From the NCBI GenBank assembly GCA_024691045.1, contig JAILOC010000092.1, positions 1 to 55,854 on the forward strand: a stretch of DNA of 55,854 nucleotides. Direction: 5' to 3'. Under the pieces are notes generated by a model. That model was not told the origin of the DNA, ran no database searches, and saw only the letters and a program-made list of their open reading frames with translations. Positions 43,524 through 52,268 of this stretch are shown in pieces (the stretch's first letter is position 1; every line of letters starts with the position of its first letter). The translations under genes and the position numbers were made by a program. Source of the DNA: Lachnospiraceae bacterium (GTDB taxonomy: Bacteria > Bacillota_A > Clostridia > Lachnospirales > Lachnospiraceae).

Positions 43524-44129
43524 TCATTCGATCTCTTTCTTTTCAGCGGTAACAGCACCGCTCTTTCTGCCGATGCCGATGAGCTGAACAATTGTGGTGC
43601 TCATTGCGAGGTTGATGATGAGCTCAATGACAAAGTTCATTCCGACGAGCCCGAAGATCATGAATCTTCCCGCACTCGCATAGCCTGCGCCTGCTGCCCA
43701 CTCATTGATGGTATCCATGAAAAACAATCCGCATCCTACAAGGAAAAGCCCGGTGTTGGTAACGGGAGCCGCAATTCCGGCAAGAAGAACCGCAAGGAAT
43801 TTGCTCTTCTTCACAAGAGCCTTGTAAACGAGTCCGGCAACAATTCCGGCCATGGTACCCTTGACCATAACGGTTATGATGGTTCCGGGAATGCTTACTG
43901 CCATAAAGAGAGCAGTGTCGGTGAACATTACGACAAGGCTGAAGATAAAGCCGAGCCATGCACCTGCGAACACTCCGTAAAGAGCCGCACCCACGATGAT
44001 GGGTACAAGTACGAGGGTGATCCTGAAGATACCCACGGGAATGCTCAGGGAAAGTGCCTGAAGAACGACAACGATCGCCGTAAGCAATCCGAGTCCTACG
44101 ATAGTCTGTGTCTTGTTATTAATATTCAT
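43524..44129 (-). CDS. ECF transporter S component, probably for pantothenate
   Basis: A 201-residue membrane protein with six hydrophobic helices. It shows the S-component pattern TQTIVGLGLLTAIVVVLQAL near the N-terminus, then LSIPVGIFRITLVLVPIIVG and a basic C-terminal tail. GVFAGAWLGFIFSLVV and VSIPGTIITVMVKGTMAG match ECF family wording. Family knowledge: the S subunit binds the vitamin and uses shared EcfAA'T. The neighbour coaX phosphorylates pantothenate, which makes a PanT-like role likely but unproven. GGAG (AAAGGAGTGAAAA) precedes the ATG. It has a long leader of about 126 bases from the likely -10 at 44262. Confidence 0.85.
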   Translation of the reverse strand: MNINNKTQTIVGLGLLTAIVVVLQALSLSIPVGIFRITLVLVPIIVGAALYGVFAGAWLGFIFSLVVMFTDTALFMAVSIPGTIITVMVKGTMAGIVAGLVYKALVKKSKFLAVLLAGIAAPVTNTGLFLVGCGLFFMDTINEWAAGAGYASAGRFMIFGLVGMNFVIELIINLAMSTTIVQLIGIGRKSGAVTAEKKEIE

Positions 44130-44267
44130 TTTTCACTCCTTTGCTGCCGCTCCTCGATTCCGTCGCTTCAGCAACAATCGTTACCGTCGCGAAAGCCTGC
44201 TTCTGCCAAGCCTCTTTATCCGGGATACGGCGCAACCCGATGCACTATTACATCCACGGTGATTATA
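44130..44267 (-). promoter_or_regulatory. Promoter -10 and ~126-nt structured leader of the ECF gene
   Basis: A perfect TATAAT (44262-44267, minus) has no good -35. The leader to the ATG contains a CGGG/CCCG hairpin and several GC-rich segments. It does not match TPP, FMN, folate, preQ1 or cobalamin riboswitch hallmarks known to me. An inverted repeat GAAGAC/GTCTTC (44308-44332) lies upstream, near the end of the SGNH gene. Confidence 0.4.
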
Positions 44268-44335
44268 ACATAAGGTTCCGGATTTTCATGTTCTTTTTTT
44301 CATACACGAAGACGCTGCGTCCGGCTGTCTTCCCT

Positions 44336-45592
44336 TTACGGGCATTGCAGCTCCGCAACGACCGAACAGCTTCTCAGATCAACCAGTCTCAGCAATACCC
44401 CGCTCGATGAAGGATCGATCTGGAAATCTTCCGGAAAATATCCCATGTCAAAGAGAAAATTCTTTATCTTCTTGTCTATCTTATAATCCTCGGACGGAAC
44501 AACCACCTTGAGACTGTATTCCTTTGTTCCGGAAACGAGTGACAGGAATCCCTCCACATCAGAATTTCCTATACAGCCGAGAAGCTCGCCGGTTCTTGTG
44601 AGCAGATATGTCTCATATGCTTCATCCCATTCTTTGCGTGTTTCTTCATTCACCGCATCGAAGGAGTAATTGGCGACAAGATACTCTCCAACTTCCAGTG
44701 TGAGTTTTCTGCTCCCGGCCGGATTCAGATGTGACGAATCCGCATAATCGGTCCTGTTGTTCAGAAAGGTGTCATCCCTGCAGTAATTCAGGAACGGTAC
44801 TCCTTTTTCTTCAAAGTAGCTTTCGAAGGTATTGACCGCAGGATAAAAGTAAGACTGATATCTCATTCCCGCTGCAGGCATACAGGTGAACACAATATCC
44901 ACATCATGTTCCCTGCACAGTTCGATAACATCGCTCATATGGAGCTTGTCCGGATCGAACGCTTCTGCTGAAAGCGTCTGCGTCCCGCCCCACTCAAAAT
45001 AGACCTGTCCCTCGTGACAGATGCGGTCTTCGCCTCCCATAAAAACATTTGACGTCACATAGATATCATTCTCTCCGAGCATGCTCCATCTGTTGTGATA
45101 GATCGAAAGCGGGAAAAGATACTCATTCAGCTCATAACCATCCGTCAGTTCATTCACCGCAAGAAATTTGATAATGCTCATGGGCATGTGATCCAGTGAC
45201 TTGTGAAGGTATGCCTGCGTGCCCTTATCAGACTCGGGCGTTACGACATTCGAACCGAAAAGTGATATGTCAAAAAAGACAACCTTCGGCGTATTATACC
45301 TGAGCGCATTCCTGAGCTGCCAATAGGATGCGATCACATTCTCATTGTGCTGTGCCATATTGTAAGAACGTATTCCGTACTCTTCCCATAACTGGAGCGG
45401 CACTATACCGTCGATCACGCGGCTCGACCCGAAAAACAGAACATCAAAGTCTTCCTTTTCGGAATAGAAGCGGTCATACTTCGAGCAATTCTCCTTATCG
45501 CGAAGCAGACGGTCAACGGCTGCGGTGGAGGTTACAAGAAGCGCGAAGAATAAGATCCATGATACGATTGTTTTTAATACTCTGTTCTTCAT
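44336..45592 (-). CDS. SGNH-like surface acyltransferase partner (DltD/AlgX-like)
   Basis: A 418-residue protein with an N-terminal membrane helix (TIVSWILFFALLVTSTAAV) and an extracytoplasmic SGNH-type domain. The nucleophile region is DVLFFGSSRVIDGIVP, and the catalytic Asp/His pair is in YADSSHLNPAGSRKL. Proteins of this kind work with MBOAT acyltransferases to place acyl groups on polysaccharide or teichoic acid. The upstream gene, 2 bp away, encodes exactly such an MBOAT. ATG 45592 fits this spacing; the longer frame would overlap the MBOAT. The C-terminal 100 residues have no recognised domain. The acceptor polymer is unknown. Confidence 0.82.
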   Translation of the reverse strand: MKNRVLKTIVSWILFFALLVTSTAAVDRLLRDKENCSKYDRFYSEKEDFDVLFFGSSRVIDGIVPLQLWEEYGIRSYNMAQHNENVIASYWQLRNALRYNTPKVVFFDISLFGSNVVTPESDKGTQAYLHKSLDHMPMSIIKFLAVNELTDGYELNEYLFPLSIYHNRWSMLGENDIYVTSNVFMGGEDRICHEGQVYFEWGGTQTLSAEAFDPDKLHMSDVIELCREHDVDIVFTCMPAAGMRYQSYFYPAVNTFESYFEEKGVPFLNYCRDDTFLNNRTDYADSSHLNPAGSRKLTLEVGEYLVANYSFDAVNEETRKEWDEAYETYLLTRTGELLGCIGNSDVEGFLSLVSGTKEYSLKVVVPSEDYKIDKKIKNFLFDMGYFPEDFQIDPSSSGVLLRLVDLRSCSVVAELQCP

Positions 45593-45594
45593 TT

Positions 45595-47067
45595 TTAAAA
45601 CCTGAAATATATGAATGCGGCAGCATCGTATTCCGTTCCCCAGATACCGAAGATAAGTATCGCTTCGATGAGCAGAATGGGGAAGACGATCCTGAACCAC
45701 AGATTCTGTTTTTCCAGCCACGCTCTGACATGAATATCATTCTCATGAAGTATATCCACAATAAGGAGAATGCCTATCGATATCAGCATGAACCAGAAAT
45801 TTCTCTGATCGAGTCCGAGTGTGTAGAGACTTCCGTCGGTAATTATCCCCATGTTGCGAACGTTAATGATCTGCCTGAATATCTCCAGTGCTTTGTCAGT
45901 TCCCTGAGCACGGAAGAATATCCATGAAAAGTCAACCAGAATAAATGTGATGATGATGCCGAGAATCCTGTTGGAAAGTGCATCCTTCTTCCACGAAAAA
46001 ACTTTCACGAGCTTTTCGCGAACGGGTTTCAAAAGATCTGAGATAACGAGATATATGCCGTTTATTCCGCCCCAGACCACATAGTTCCACATAGCCCCGT
46101 GCCAAAGTCCGCTGAGAAGAAAAACAAAGAACATATTAAAGCAGCTTATGATCTTTCCTTTTCTGTTTCCTCCGAGTGGGATATAAACATAATCCCTGAA
46201 CCATCCGGTAAGGGAGATATGCCATCTTCTCCAGAACTCTTTAACGTTTGCCGCAAGATAGGGCTGCCTGAAATTTTCGGTAAGCGTAAATCCCATCACC
46301 GAAGCCGCACCGACGGCAATAGTGGAATAACCCGCGAAATCACAATAAATCTGCACGCCGAAAAGCATCGATGCGATCACAAGATACCATCCGCCGTATA
46401 TATCAAAGCTTCCGTATACGGCATCGACGAATACGGCTATGCGGTCCGCTATGACGACCTTCAGGAAAAATCCCCAGAGCATAAGAAGAAGTCCGTTCTT
46501 TACTCTTACCGCATCAAAGGAATGCTTTTCGTCAAACTGGTGAAGAAGATTTCCGGCACGCTCTATGGGCCCCGCAACGAGCTGGGGAAAGAACGAAACG
46601 AATGCGGCATACTTGAAGAAGTTCTTTTCCGGTTTCAGGTCACCGCGGTAAACATCAATGATATATCCCGCAGCCTGGAAAACATAGAAGGATATTCCGA
46701 CAGGAAGAACAAGACTGTACTCAGATACCTTAAATCCGAGATGCAGCGCAGAAAATGCCAGGTTTATGTTTGTAATGAAGAATCCGAGGTATTTATACAG
46801 AAACAGAATACCGAATATGATCAGCAGCGAGAGCACAAGAAATACTTTCCTGAGTTTTTTCTTTTCGGTGCGTCCGAGCAAAATACCGCAGGCAAACGTC
46901 ACAAGTGTACATCCCGCAAGAAGCAGGGCATACCTCGCATCCCAGTTCATATAGAAATAATAGCTTGCAATAAGAAGCCAGATATATCTGAACCTGTGCG
47001 GGATCACGAAATACAAAAGTGTGACGACAGGAAAAAAAACAATAAATGAAAACGAATTAAAAAGCAC
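45595..47067 (-). CDS. MBOAT family O-acyltransferase (AlgI/DltB-like)
   Basis: A 490-residue polytopic membrane protein that moves acyl groups across or at the membrane for glycan acylation. The MBOAT core carries NVKEFWRRWHISLTGWFRDY and VYIPLGGNRKGK, plus the catalytic His in LSGLWHGAMWNYVVWGG. The N-terminal FNSFSFIVFFPVVTLLYFVI and a family-typical GPIERAGNLLHQF are also present. Length fits AlgI (460-520). The start codon is GTG (47065-47067) with AAAGG eight bases upstream. It forms a unit with the SGNH-like gene, downstream of the asnA terminator. Confidence 0.94.
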   Translation of the reverse strand: MLFNSFSFIVFFPVVTLLYFVIPHRFRYIWLLIASYYFYMNWDARYALLLAGCTLVTFACGILLGRTEKKKLRKVFLVLSLLIIFGILFLYKYLGFFITNINLAFSALHLGFKVSEYSLVLPVGISFYVFQAAGYIIDVYRGDLKPEKNFFKYAAFVSFFPQLVAGPIERAGNLLHQFDEKHSFDAVRVKNGLLLMLWGFFLKVVIADRIAVFVDAVYGSFDIYGGWYLVIASMLFGVQIYCDFAGYSTIAVGAASVMGFTLTENFRQPYLAANVKEFWRRWHISLTGWFRDYVYIPLGGNRKGKIISCFNMFFVFLLSGLWHGAMWNYVVWGGINGIYLVISDLLKPVREKLVKVFSWKKDALSNRILGIIITFILVDFSWIFFRAQGTDKALEIFRQIINVRNMGIITDGSLYTLGLDQRNFWFMLISIGILLIVDILHENDIHVRAWLEKQNLWFRIVFPILLIEAILIFGIWGTEYDAAAFIYFRF

Positions 47068-47115
47068 GGTTAAAACCTTTCAAAAACAACCCCCATAAAA
47101 AATTACAATAAAACA

Positions 47116-47142
47116 GGACCGGATACTAAAATGATCCGGTCC
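47116..47142 (-). terminator. Intrinsic terminator of asnA
   Basis: Perfect nine-base arms GGACCGGAT/ATCCGGTCC with a nine-base loop, followed on the minus strand by TGTTTTATTG. Confidence 0.8.
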
Positions 47143-47155
47143 CCGCAATATCAGA

Positions 47156-48166
47156 TCAAAGAAGCTTAACACCCGCAGCAGCAGCTTTTTCCATATCCTC
47201 GTCGGGCCATATGGATGACTGAACCTCTCCGATATGGGCCTTTCTCAGGAAGAACATACAGATCCTTGACTGTCCTATTCCTCCGCCGATGGTATAAGGA
47301 AGCTTTCCCTCGATGATCGCCTTCTGGAAAGGAAGCTCCGCTCTTTCGGTACATCCTGCCTTGGCGAGCTGGCTGACTATAGAATCCTCATCAACCCTTA
47401 TTCCCATGCTGGAAAGCTCAAGTGCAATATCGAGAACGGGATAATATACGAAGATGTCACAGTTTAGTGACCAGTCATCATAGTCGGGAGCCCTGAAATC
47501 ATGCTCCTTGCCGGATTTAAGCTTATCACCTATCTGCATCAGGCACACGGCACCTTTTTCCCTGGTGATGAGATACTCTCTCTCCTTAGGTGTCTTGTCG
47601 GGATACTTATCCTCAAGCTCCTGAGTGGTGATAAAGAAGATATCGTGAGGAAGGATCTCCTCGATATAGTCGTACTGGATAGCCATGTACTTCTCGGTCT
47701 TGCGAAGTGCGGCATATACATCAAGCACGGTATCCTTAAGTGTTTCGAAATTTCTGTCGGTCTTTAAGATGATCTTTTCCCAATCCCACTGGTCCACAAA
47801 TACGGAATGGATATTGTCGGGTTCTTCATCCGCCCTTATCGCATTCATATCGGTATAGAGACCTTCGTCAACTTCGAAGCCGTATTTTGCGAGAGCATAT
47901 CTCTTCCACTTTGCAAGCGACTGTACAACCTCTGCCTTGCGTCCGCCTTCGTTGGTAATGGTGAACGATACGGGATGTTCAACGCCATTGAGATTATCAT
48001 TAAGTCCCGATTCAGGTGTGACGAATAAAGGCGCAGATACTCTCTGGAGATTGAGTCTCTCGGAAAGTCTCGCCTGGAAATAATCCTTGACCGTCTTGAT
48101 AGCTACCTGTGTGTCGTGAAGGTTAAGCGGTGACTGATAACCCTCGGGAATCATAAACTTACTCAT
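47156..48166 (-). CDS. asnA: Aspartate-ammonia ligase (asparagine synthetase A)
   Basis: A 336-residue class II aaRS-like enzyme that makes asparagine from aspartate, ammonia and ATP. It shows TQVAIKTVKDYFQARLSERL, RVSAPLFVTPESGLNDNLNG, VQSLAKWKRYALAKYGF, the DEEPDNIHSVFVDQWDWEK segment and the C-terminal motif 3 TIGGGIGQSRICMFFL. Length is typical (about 330-340). ATG 48166 has GGAGG six bases before it. A small TCACG/CGTGA hairpin (48181-48195) lies just upstream of the ribosome site. It is separated from the por operon by 121 bp and ends in a clear terminator. Confidence 0.97.
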   Translation of the reverse strand: MSKFMIPEGYQSPLNLHDTQVAIKTVKDYFQARLSERLNLQRVSAPLFVTPESGLNDNLNGVEHPVSFTITNEGGRKAEVVQSLAKWKRYALAKYGFEVDEGLYTDMNAIRADEEPDNIHSVFVDQWDWEKIILKTDRNFETLKDTVLDVYAALRKTEKYMAIQYDYIEEILPHDIFFITTQELEDKYPDKTPKEREYLITREKGAVCLMQIGDKLKSGKEHDFRAPDYDDWSLNCDIFVYYPVLDIALELSSMGIRVDEDSIVSQLAKAGCTERAELPFQKAIIEGKLPYTIGGGIGQSRICMFFLRKAHIGEVQSSIWPDEDMEKAAAAGVKLL

Positions 48167-48287
48167 GGCATCCTCCATTCTCACGTTTAGCGTGATGCGC
48201 GTTCGGCTTCCGGCCAGTCGGATAACCTTCTTACGCATAAAAAACAACAATTAACTTTACCACTTTTTGCCGAAAAAATAAATATTT

Positions 48288-49193
48288 TTATTCTCCGGCC
48301 TTAGCGGATATGATCCAGGGCGCAGGCTGGTATTCAAAAAGATTCTTGGAATTGAGTTTGGAAACGGATATCTGGATGATATTTACTTCATTCATTCCGA
48401 ATCTTGAGAGGATATCCCTCATTGATGCCGCAACCCTGAAATCGAGAGTATAGATGACAAATTCCATACCGGGATTAATCTGCGTGAGATATGAGATCTC
48501 CTGTTCCATACTCGCACTTGCGACAAGCATCGTGCAATCGGGAACCGGAAGATCCTTCATGGTCTTCGCATCAACATGATCGACTATCGAGATATTCTTA
48601 AGTCCGAATTTTCCGACGTTCTCCTCAAGTGTCTCGCGGTCGCTCTCTTTGTACTCCACGGCGATCACAGAGCCTTCACCGCAGAGCATCGCGGTCTCGA
48701 CTGCGATCGATTCACCGGAGATGACGCAGTAGTTTTTATTCTCTGCAACCTGCATCTTGGAAAGGATGACGGAACGGATCTCGCTTCCGACATACTTTAC
48801 GGAGCCAGTGGCAAAATTCTTATTGTCCATTCCGAACTTTATAACGGAACGTGCATTGGGATTGAGAACTATCATTCCCGCGCTTGCATTGATGCCGCGG
48901 TCTATCATATCGGCAACGAGTTTTCTTTTGATCTCGCCTACCGGCTCAGAGCCTTCATTATAGATGACCTCGCACTCTCCGAGTCCCACACTCCACATAC
49001 GGTAGAATATATCCTGATCCCCGGCCTCTGTGAAGACAAGAGTGCAGCGGTGTGCTTCCACGGTAGGGATGAGGTTCTTATTCTTTCTTGTGATATCAAG
49101 GATCTTAACATGCTCAAGATCGATATCGGTATTTGCGGAAAAGTACTGGAGCCACTGAATAATATGGTCATTACTGAAAAGTTGTTTTGACAT
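48288..49193 (-). CDS. Degenerate CbiT-like (precorrin methylase-type) Rossmann protein
   Basis: A 301-residue protein. The C-terminal half (about 125-300) has the order of a CbiT/CobL-type class I methyltransferase: EIRSVILSKMQVAENKNYCV, then a motif-I position reading ISGESIAVETAM, VIAVEYKESDRETLEENVGK, KNISIVDHVDAKTMKDLP and NEVNIIQISVSKLNSKN. The SAM-binding glycine loop (normally DxGxGxG) is replaced by SGES, so SAM binding is doubtful. The N-terminal 120 residues are not recognised. It lies 10 bp after the porB-type gene, last in that operon, and no other cobalamin-synthesis genes are near. A role in redox-enzyme assembly or regulation is only a guess. Confidence 0.65.
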   Translation of the reverse strand: MSKQLFSNDHIIQWLQYFSANTDIDLEHVKILDITRKNKNLIPTVEAHRCTLVFTEAGDQDIFYRMWSVGLGECEVIYNEGSEPVGEIKRKLVADMIDRGINASAGMIVLNPNARSVIKFGMDNKNFATGSVKYVGSEIRSVILSKMQVAENKNYCVISGESIAVETAMLCGEGSVIAVEYKESDRETLEENVGKFGLKNISIVDHVDAKTMKDLPVPDCTMLVASASMEQEISYLTQINPGMEFVIYTLDFRVAASMRDILSRFGMNEVNIIQISVSKLNSKNLFEYQPAPWIISAKAGE

Positions 49194-49203
49194 ATCTGCC
49201 TCC

Positions 49204-50139
49204 TTACTTGCACTTGGAAAGGAGATCTTCCCACTTTTTGTCTACATACTTCTGTGCGGCCTCGATAGTCCATTCGTTGCCCTGCTTGAAGCAATGTGCG
49301 AATCTGCTCTGAAGCTTCATGAATTCCTCTACAGGAAGTTTCTTTTTGGGTTCATAGGTAAGTCTGTATTCTCCGTCAACAACTTCATAGACGGGCCATA
49401 CGCAGGTATCGATCGCCGCTTTACAGATGGCGATCAGATCCTCCTGGGGATATCCCCATCCTCTGGGGCAGGGAGTAAGTACGTTTACAAAGGTAGGTCC
49501 TTCGGTGTAGATCGCACGGTGTGCTTTCTCACTGAAGTCCTTCATGTTTCCGTAGAGTGTTGTCTGTGCCGCATAACGGACACCATGTGCTACAACTATC
49601 TGTGTAAGGTCCTTCTGGTCCTGCTTCTTTCCAACGGATTCGACGCCGGAAGGAGTGGTGGTTGCAGCCGCAAATCTGGGAGTTGCGGACGATCTCTGCG
49701 TGCCGGTATTCATATATGCATTATTGTCATAGCAAAAGTAAGTGAAATCATGTCCTCTTTCGAGAGCACCGGAAAGAGACTGGAATCCGATATCATAGGT
49801 TCCTCCGTCACCGCCGATGACAAGGACCTTGTAGTTTGTATCGGGATTAACCTTGCCCTTTCTCTTCATTACATCAATTGCAGCACATACGCCAGATGCA
49901 GTGGATGAAGCATTTTCAAATGCAGTGTGGATATATGAATCGTCCCATGCTGTGTAAGGATACTGGAAAGATGAAACTTCAAGACATCCCGTGGCATTGC
50001 ATATGACAGCCTTGTCATTTTCATCGACCGCACGCATCATTGCACGGCAGACGATTCCCGCTCCGCAGCCGGCACAGAGTCTGTGTCCGGGATTGAAGCG
50101 TTCTTTTTTATTCATTTCCTCTTTAAGATTATATGCCAT
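49204..50139 (-). CDS. porB: Pyruvate/2-oxoacid:ferredoxin oxidoreductase beta subunit
   Basis: A 311-residue thiamine-diphosphate subunit of the four-subunit oxidoreductase that turns pyruvate (or another 2-oxoacid) and CoA into acyl-CoA, CO2 and reduced ferredoxin. The TPP motif is VIGGDGGTYDIGFQSLSGAL followed by CYDNNAYMNTGTQ. Cysteines for the proximal 4Fe-4S cluster appear in RLCAGCGAG, ICNATGCLE and the later LTPCPRGWGYPQ segment. Length fits PorB (about 310). It follows the alpha subunit by 5 bp. The subunit order gamma-delta-alpha-beta matches por operons of archaeal/Thermotoga type; the exact substrate is inferred. Confidence 0.93.
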   Translation of the reverse strand: MAYNLKEEMNKKERFNPGHRLCAGCGAGIVCRAMMRAVDENDKAVICNATGCLEVSSFQYPYTAWDDSYIHTAFENASSTASGVCAAIDVMKRKGKVNPDTNYKVLVIGGDGGTYDIGFQSLSGALERGHDFTYFCYDNNAYMNTGTQRSSATPRFAAATTTPSGVESVGKKQDQKDLTQIVVAHGVRYAAQTTLYGNMKDFSEKAHRAIYTEGPTFVNVLTPCPRGWGYPQEDLIAICKAAIDTCVWPVYEVVDGEYRLTYEPKKKLPVEEFMKLQSRFAHCFKQGNEWTIEAAQKYVDKKWEDLLSKCK

Positions 50140-50144
50140 TTCGA

Positions 50145-51329
50145 TTACCTCTCACGCTGTCCCATGTGTGTATAGATCTCACCGGTCTCTCCTGTTTCGG
50201 CTATGTTCATCAGTCTGTCGAAAACAGTCTTGGCCGACTCTACGGTGAAATCTCTTCCGCCGAGGCCGAATACTATATCCACCATAAGAGGTCTGTTTTT
50301 CATGTTGTAGCATGCGCCGCAGGTTTCGGCATATAAGGGGCCGCCGCATGCAGAGAACCCTTCGCTCTTATCCATGACCGCTACGGCCTTGCAGACGGAG
50401 ATAGCCTTTGCGATCTCTTCTCCGGGGAAGGGCCTGAAGACTCTTACCTTGACAAGACCTGCCTTGATGCCGCTTTTTCTGAGCATATCGACACATGCCT
50501 TTGCGGTACCCGCACTCGATCCCATTATCACCATGGCGATCTCGGCATCTTCCATTTTGTATTCTTCTATGAGGCCGTATTTTCTTCCGAAAGTCTTCTC
50601 GAAATCCGCTGCGACATCAAGTATTACCTGCTTGGCATTCATCATCGCATGCGCCTGTGCAACACGGGCTTCCATATAGTATGCACTGATTCCGTAAGGG
50701 CCTACGGCGAGCGGGTTTTCTTCCTTGAGAAGGTAGTTTTCGGGATGATATTCTCCGACGAATTTCTTAACGGTCTCATCTTCTTCAAGTTCTATATTCT
50801 CGATTGCGTGTGAAGTAATGAAGCCGTCCTCACAGATCATGAGGGGAAGTCTTACATCGGGATGCTCTGCGATACGGTGAGCCTGAAGATAGTTATCATA
50901 TACTTCCTGGTTATTTTCCGCGTAGATCTGGATGAATCCGGAATCCCGCTCAGCCATGGAATCGGAATAGTCATGATTTATATTAATGGGGCCGGTAAGC
51001 GCACGGCACGCAACCGCAAGGACGACCGGAAGCCTTGACGATGCGGCGACATAGAGGACTTCGTTCATGAACGAAAGTCCTGCGGATGATGTTGCGGTAA
51101 CAGCCCTGCAGCCTGCGGCTTCTGCTCCGAGACATGCGGAAAGCGATGAATGCTCACTCTCAACACAGATAAACTCGGTATCGACCTTTCCGTCCGCAAC
51201 ATACTGTGCGAAATACTGGGGGATCTCGGTCGAAGGTGTTATGGGGAACATTGCGAATACATCGGGATTAATCTGTCTCATCGCAGTTGCGATCGCTTCA
51301 TTTCCCGAAAGTCTTTCTCTGATACTCAT
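50145..51329 (-). CDS. porA: Pyruvate/2-oxoacid:ferredoxin oxidoreductase alpha subunit
   Basis: A 394-residue subunit. It shows the pyrimidine-binding-domain start RLSGNEAIATAMRQINPDVF followed by AMFPITPSTEIPQ, the FICVESEHSSLSACLGAEAA glutamate region, and SDSMAERDSGFIQIYAENNQ, wording typical of pyruvate rather than 2-ketoisovalerate enzymes. The C-terminal transketolase-like domain contains VIMGSSAGTAKACVDML. The ATG at 51329 overlaps the delta subunit stop (TGATG), with GGAGG just upstream, so the two are coupled. A 20-codon upstream extension in the same frame lies inside the delta gene and was rejected. Confidence 0.94.
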   Translation of the reverse strand: MSIRERLSGNEAIATAMRQINPDVFAMFPITPSTEIPQYFAQYVADGKVDTEFICVESEHSSLSACLGAEAAGCRAVTATSSAGLSFMNEVLYVAASSRLPVVLAVACRALTGPININHDYSDSMAERDSGFIQIYAENNQEVYDNYLQAHRIAEHPDVRLPLMICEDGFITSHAIENIELEEDETVKKFVGEYHPENYLLKEENPLAVGPYGISAYYMEARVAQAHAMMNAKQVILDVAADFEKTFGRKYGLIEEYKMEDAEIAMVIMGSSAGTAKACVDMLRKSGIKAGLVKVRVFRPFPGEEIAKAISVCKAVAVMDKSEGFSACGGPLYAETCGACYNMKNRPLMVDIVFGLGGRDFTVESAKTVFDRLMNIAETGETGEIYTHMGQRER

Positions 51330-51631
51330 CAGCCTTCCTCCTTCCAACGGATTGCCTGGAAGGGACAAGCCTTTATGCATATTCCGCATCCCTTGCAGTG
51401 ATCGTAGTCAAAATCATCTCTTTTTCCGTCAGATACAGGTATCGAAGCATCGGGACAAAAGGGTGCACACAGAAGACACTGCTTGCACTTTTCCCTGATC
51501 CACTCAGGAGTCTTGGATCTCCACTCTCCCGTCCTGGTAAGCCTGCTGGTTCCGGCTTCATAGATCTCACAGCCGACAGTCACATCCTGCCATGCTATAT
51601 GTTCATTTATCTCTTCTGCTTTTAATCCCAT
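51329..51631 (-). CDS. porD: 2-oxoacid:ferredoxin oxidoreductase delta subunit (2[4Fe-4S] ferredoxin)
   Basis: A 100-residue electron-transfer subunit with two 4Fe-4S binding motifs, CKQCLLCAPFCPDASI (about 49-64) and CKGCGICIKACPFQAI (about 79-94). It carries electrons from the TPP site to external ferredoxin. The N-terminal 45 residues (AWQDVTVGCEIYEAGTSRLT) are the usual PorD extension. ATG 51631 lies 2 bp after the gamma-subunit stop, with GAGAGGA six bases upstream. Confidence 0.94.
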   Translation of the reverse strand: MGLKAEEINEHIAWQDVTVGCEIYEAGTSRLTRTGEWRSKTPEWIREKCKQCLLCAPFCPDASIPVSDGKRDDFDYDHCKGCGICIKACPFQAIRWKEEG

Positions 51632-51633
51632 CT

Positions 51634-52209
51634 TTATCCTCTCACTTCCTTCATAGCCGCTCTCAGACACTGGAGATTTCCTTCCACGAGCTGGGGCTTT
51701 TTGGCGAATTTATGTCTGTAGGAGCTTTCCATATCCTTAAGGAACTGCTCCTTATCAACACAGCCGCTCACTTCAACAACCGCAGCGAGCATGGGAGTGT
51801 TGGGGAAGTATTTCCCGAGATAGGCGATGGAGATTGCTCTTGCATCTATCGTGCAGACTCTTCCGGCATATCCCCCCAGAAGAGGCCTGAATTCCTCGGG
51901 ATCCTTGGAAGAGTTGATTATTATGGCACCTTTTTCGGAAAGACCCGCGGTAACATCCACACTCTCAAGAAGAGTTTCATCAACGACCGCCACATAATCG
52001 GGGTCGTAGATATTGGAGTGGATCGGGCATCTTTCATCCGATATCCTGTTGTACGCCGTTATCGGTGCACCGGATCTTTCGGGGCCGTATTCGGGGAAGG
52101 ACTGTACGTACCTGCCCGACATAAATGCTGCATCGGCAAGAAGCTGGCTTGCGGTTTTCGCACCCTGGCCGCCTCTTCCGTGCCATCTGATTTCAATCAT
52201 GTCTTCCAT
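51634..52209 (-). CDS. porC: 2-oxoacid:ferredoxin oxidoreductase gamma subunit
   Basis: A 191-residue subunit, first in the por operon. Family features are IEIRWHGRGGQGAKTASQLL at the N-terminus, the VQSFPEYGPERSGAPITAYN segment that contacts CoA, and TPMLAAVVEVSGCVDKEQF near the C-terminus. Length is standard (180-195). ATG 52209 was chosen because GGAG lies eight bases upstream; the longer frame enters the short gap after the regulator gene. No promoter is obvious in the 59 bp upstream, so it may be read through from the two-component genes or use a weak promoter. Confidence 0.93.
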   Translation of the reverse strand: MEDMIEIRWHGRGGQGAKTASQLLADAAFMSGRYVQSFPEYGPERSGAPITAYNRISDERCPIHSNIYDPDYVAVVDETLLESVDVTAGLSEKGAIIINSSKDPEEFRPLLGGYAGRVCTIDARAISIAYLGKYFPNTPMLAAVVEVSGCVDKEQFLKDMESSYRHKFAKKPQLVEGNLQCLRAAMKEVRG

Positions 52210-52268
52210 AGCTTTTCTCCATAAATCTATATTTCGCGGCTTCATTTTTGAAACCGGTTGCCTGATCG

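Noticed and set aside
48181..48195. A TCACG/CGTGA hairpin before the asnA ribosome site as a regulatory element
   Set aside because: Only five base pairs, no known operator match, and no T-box features, so it is not reported as a regulator.
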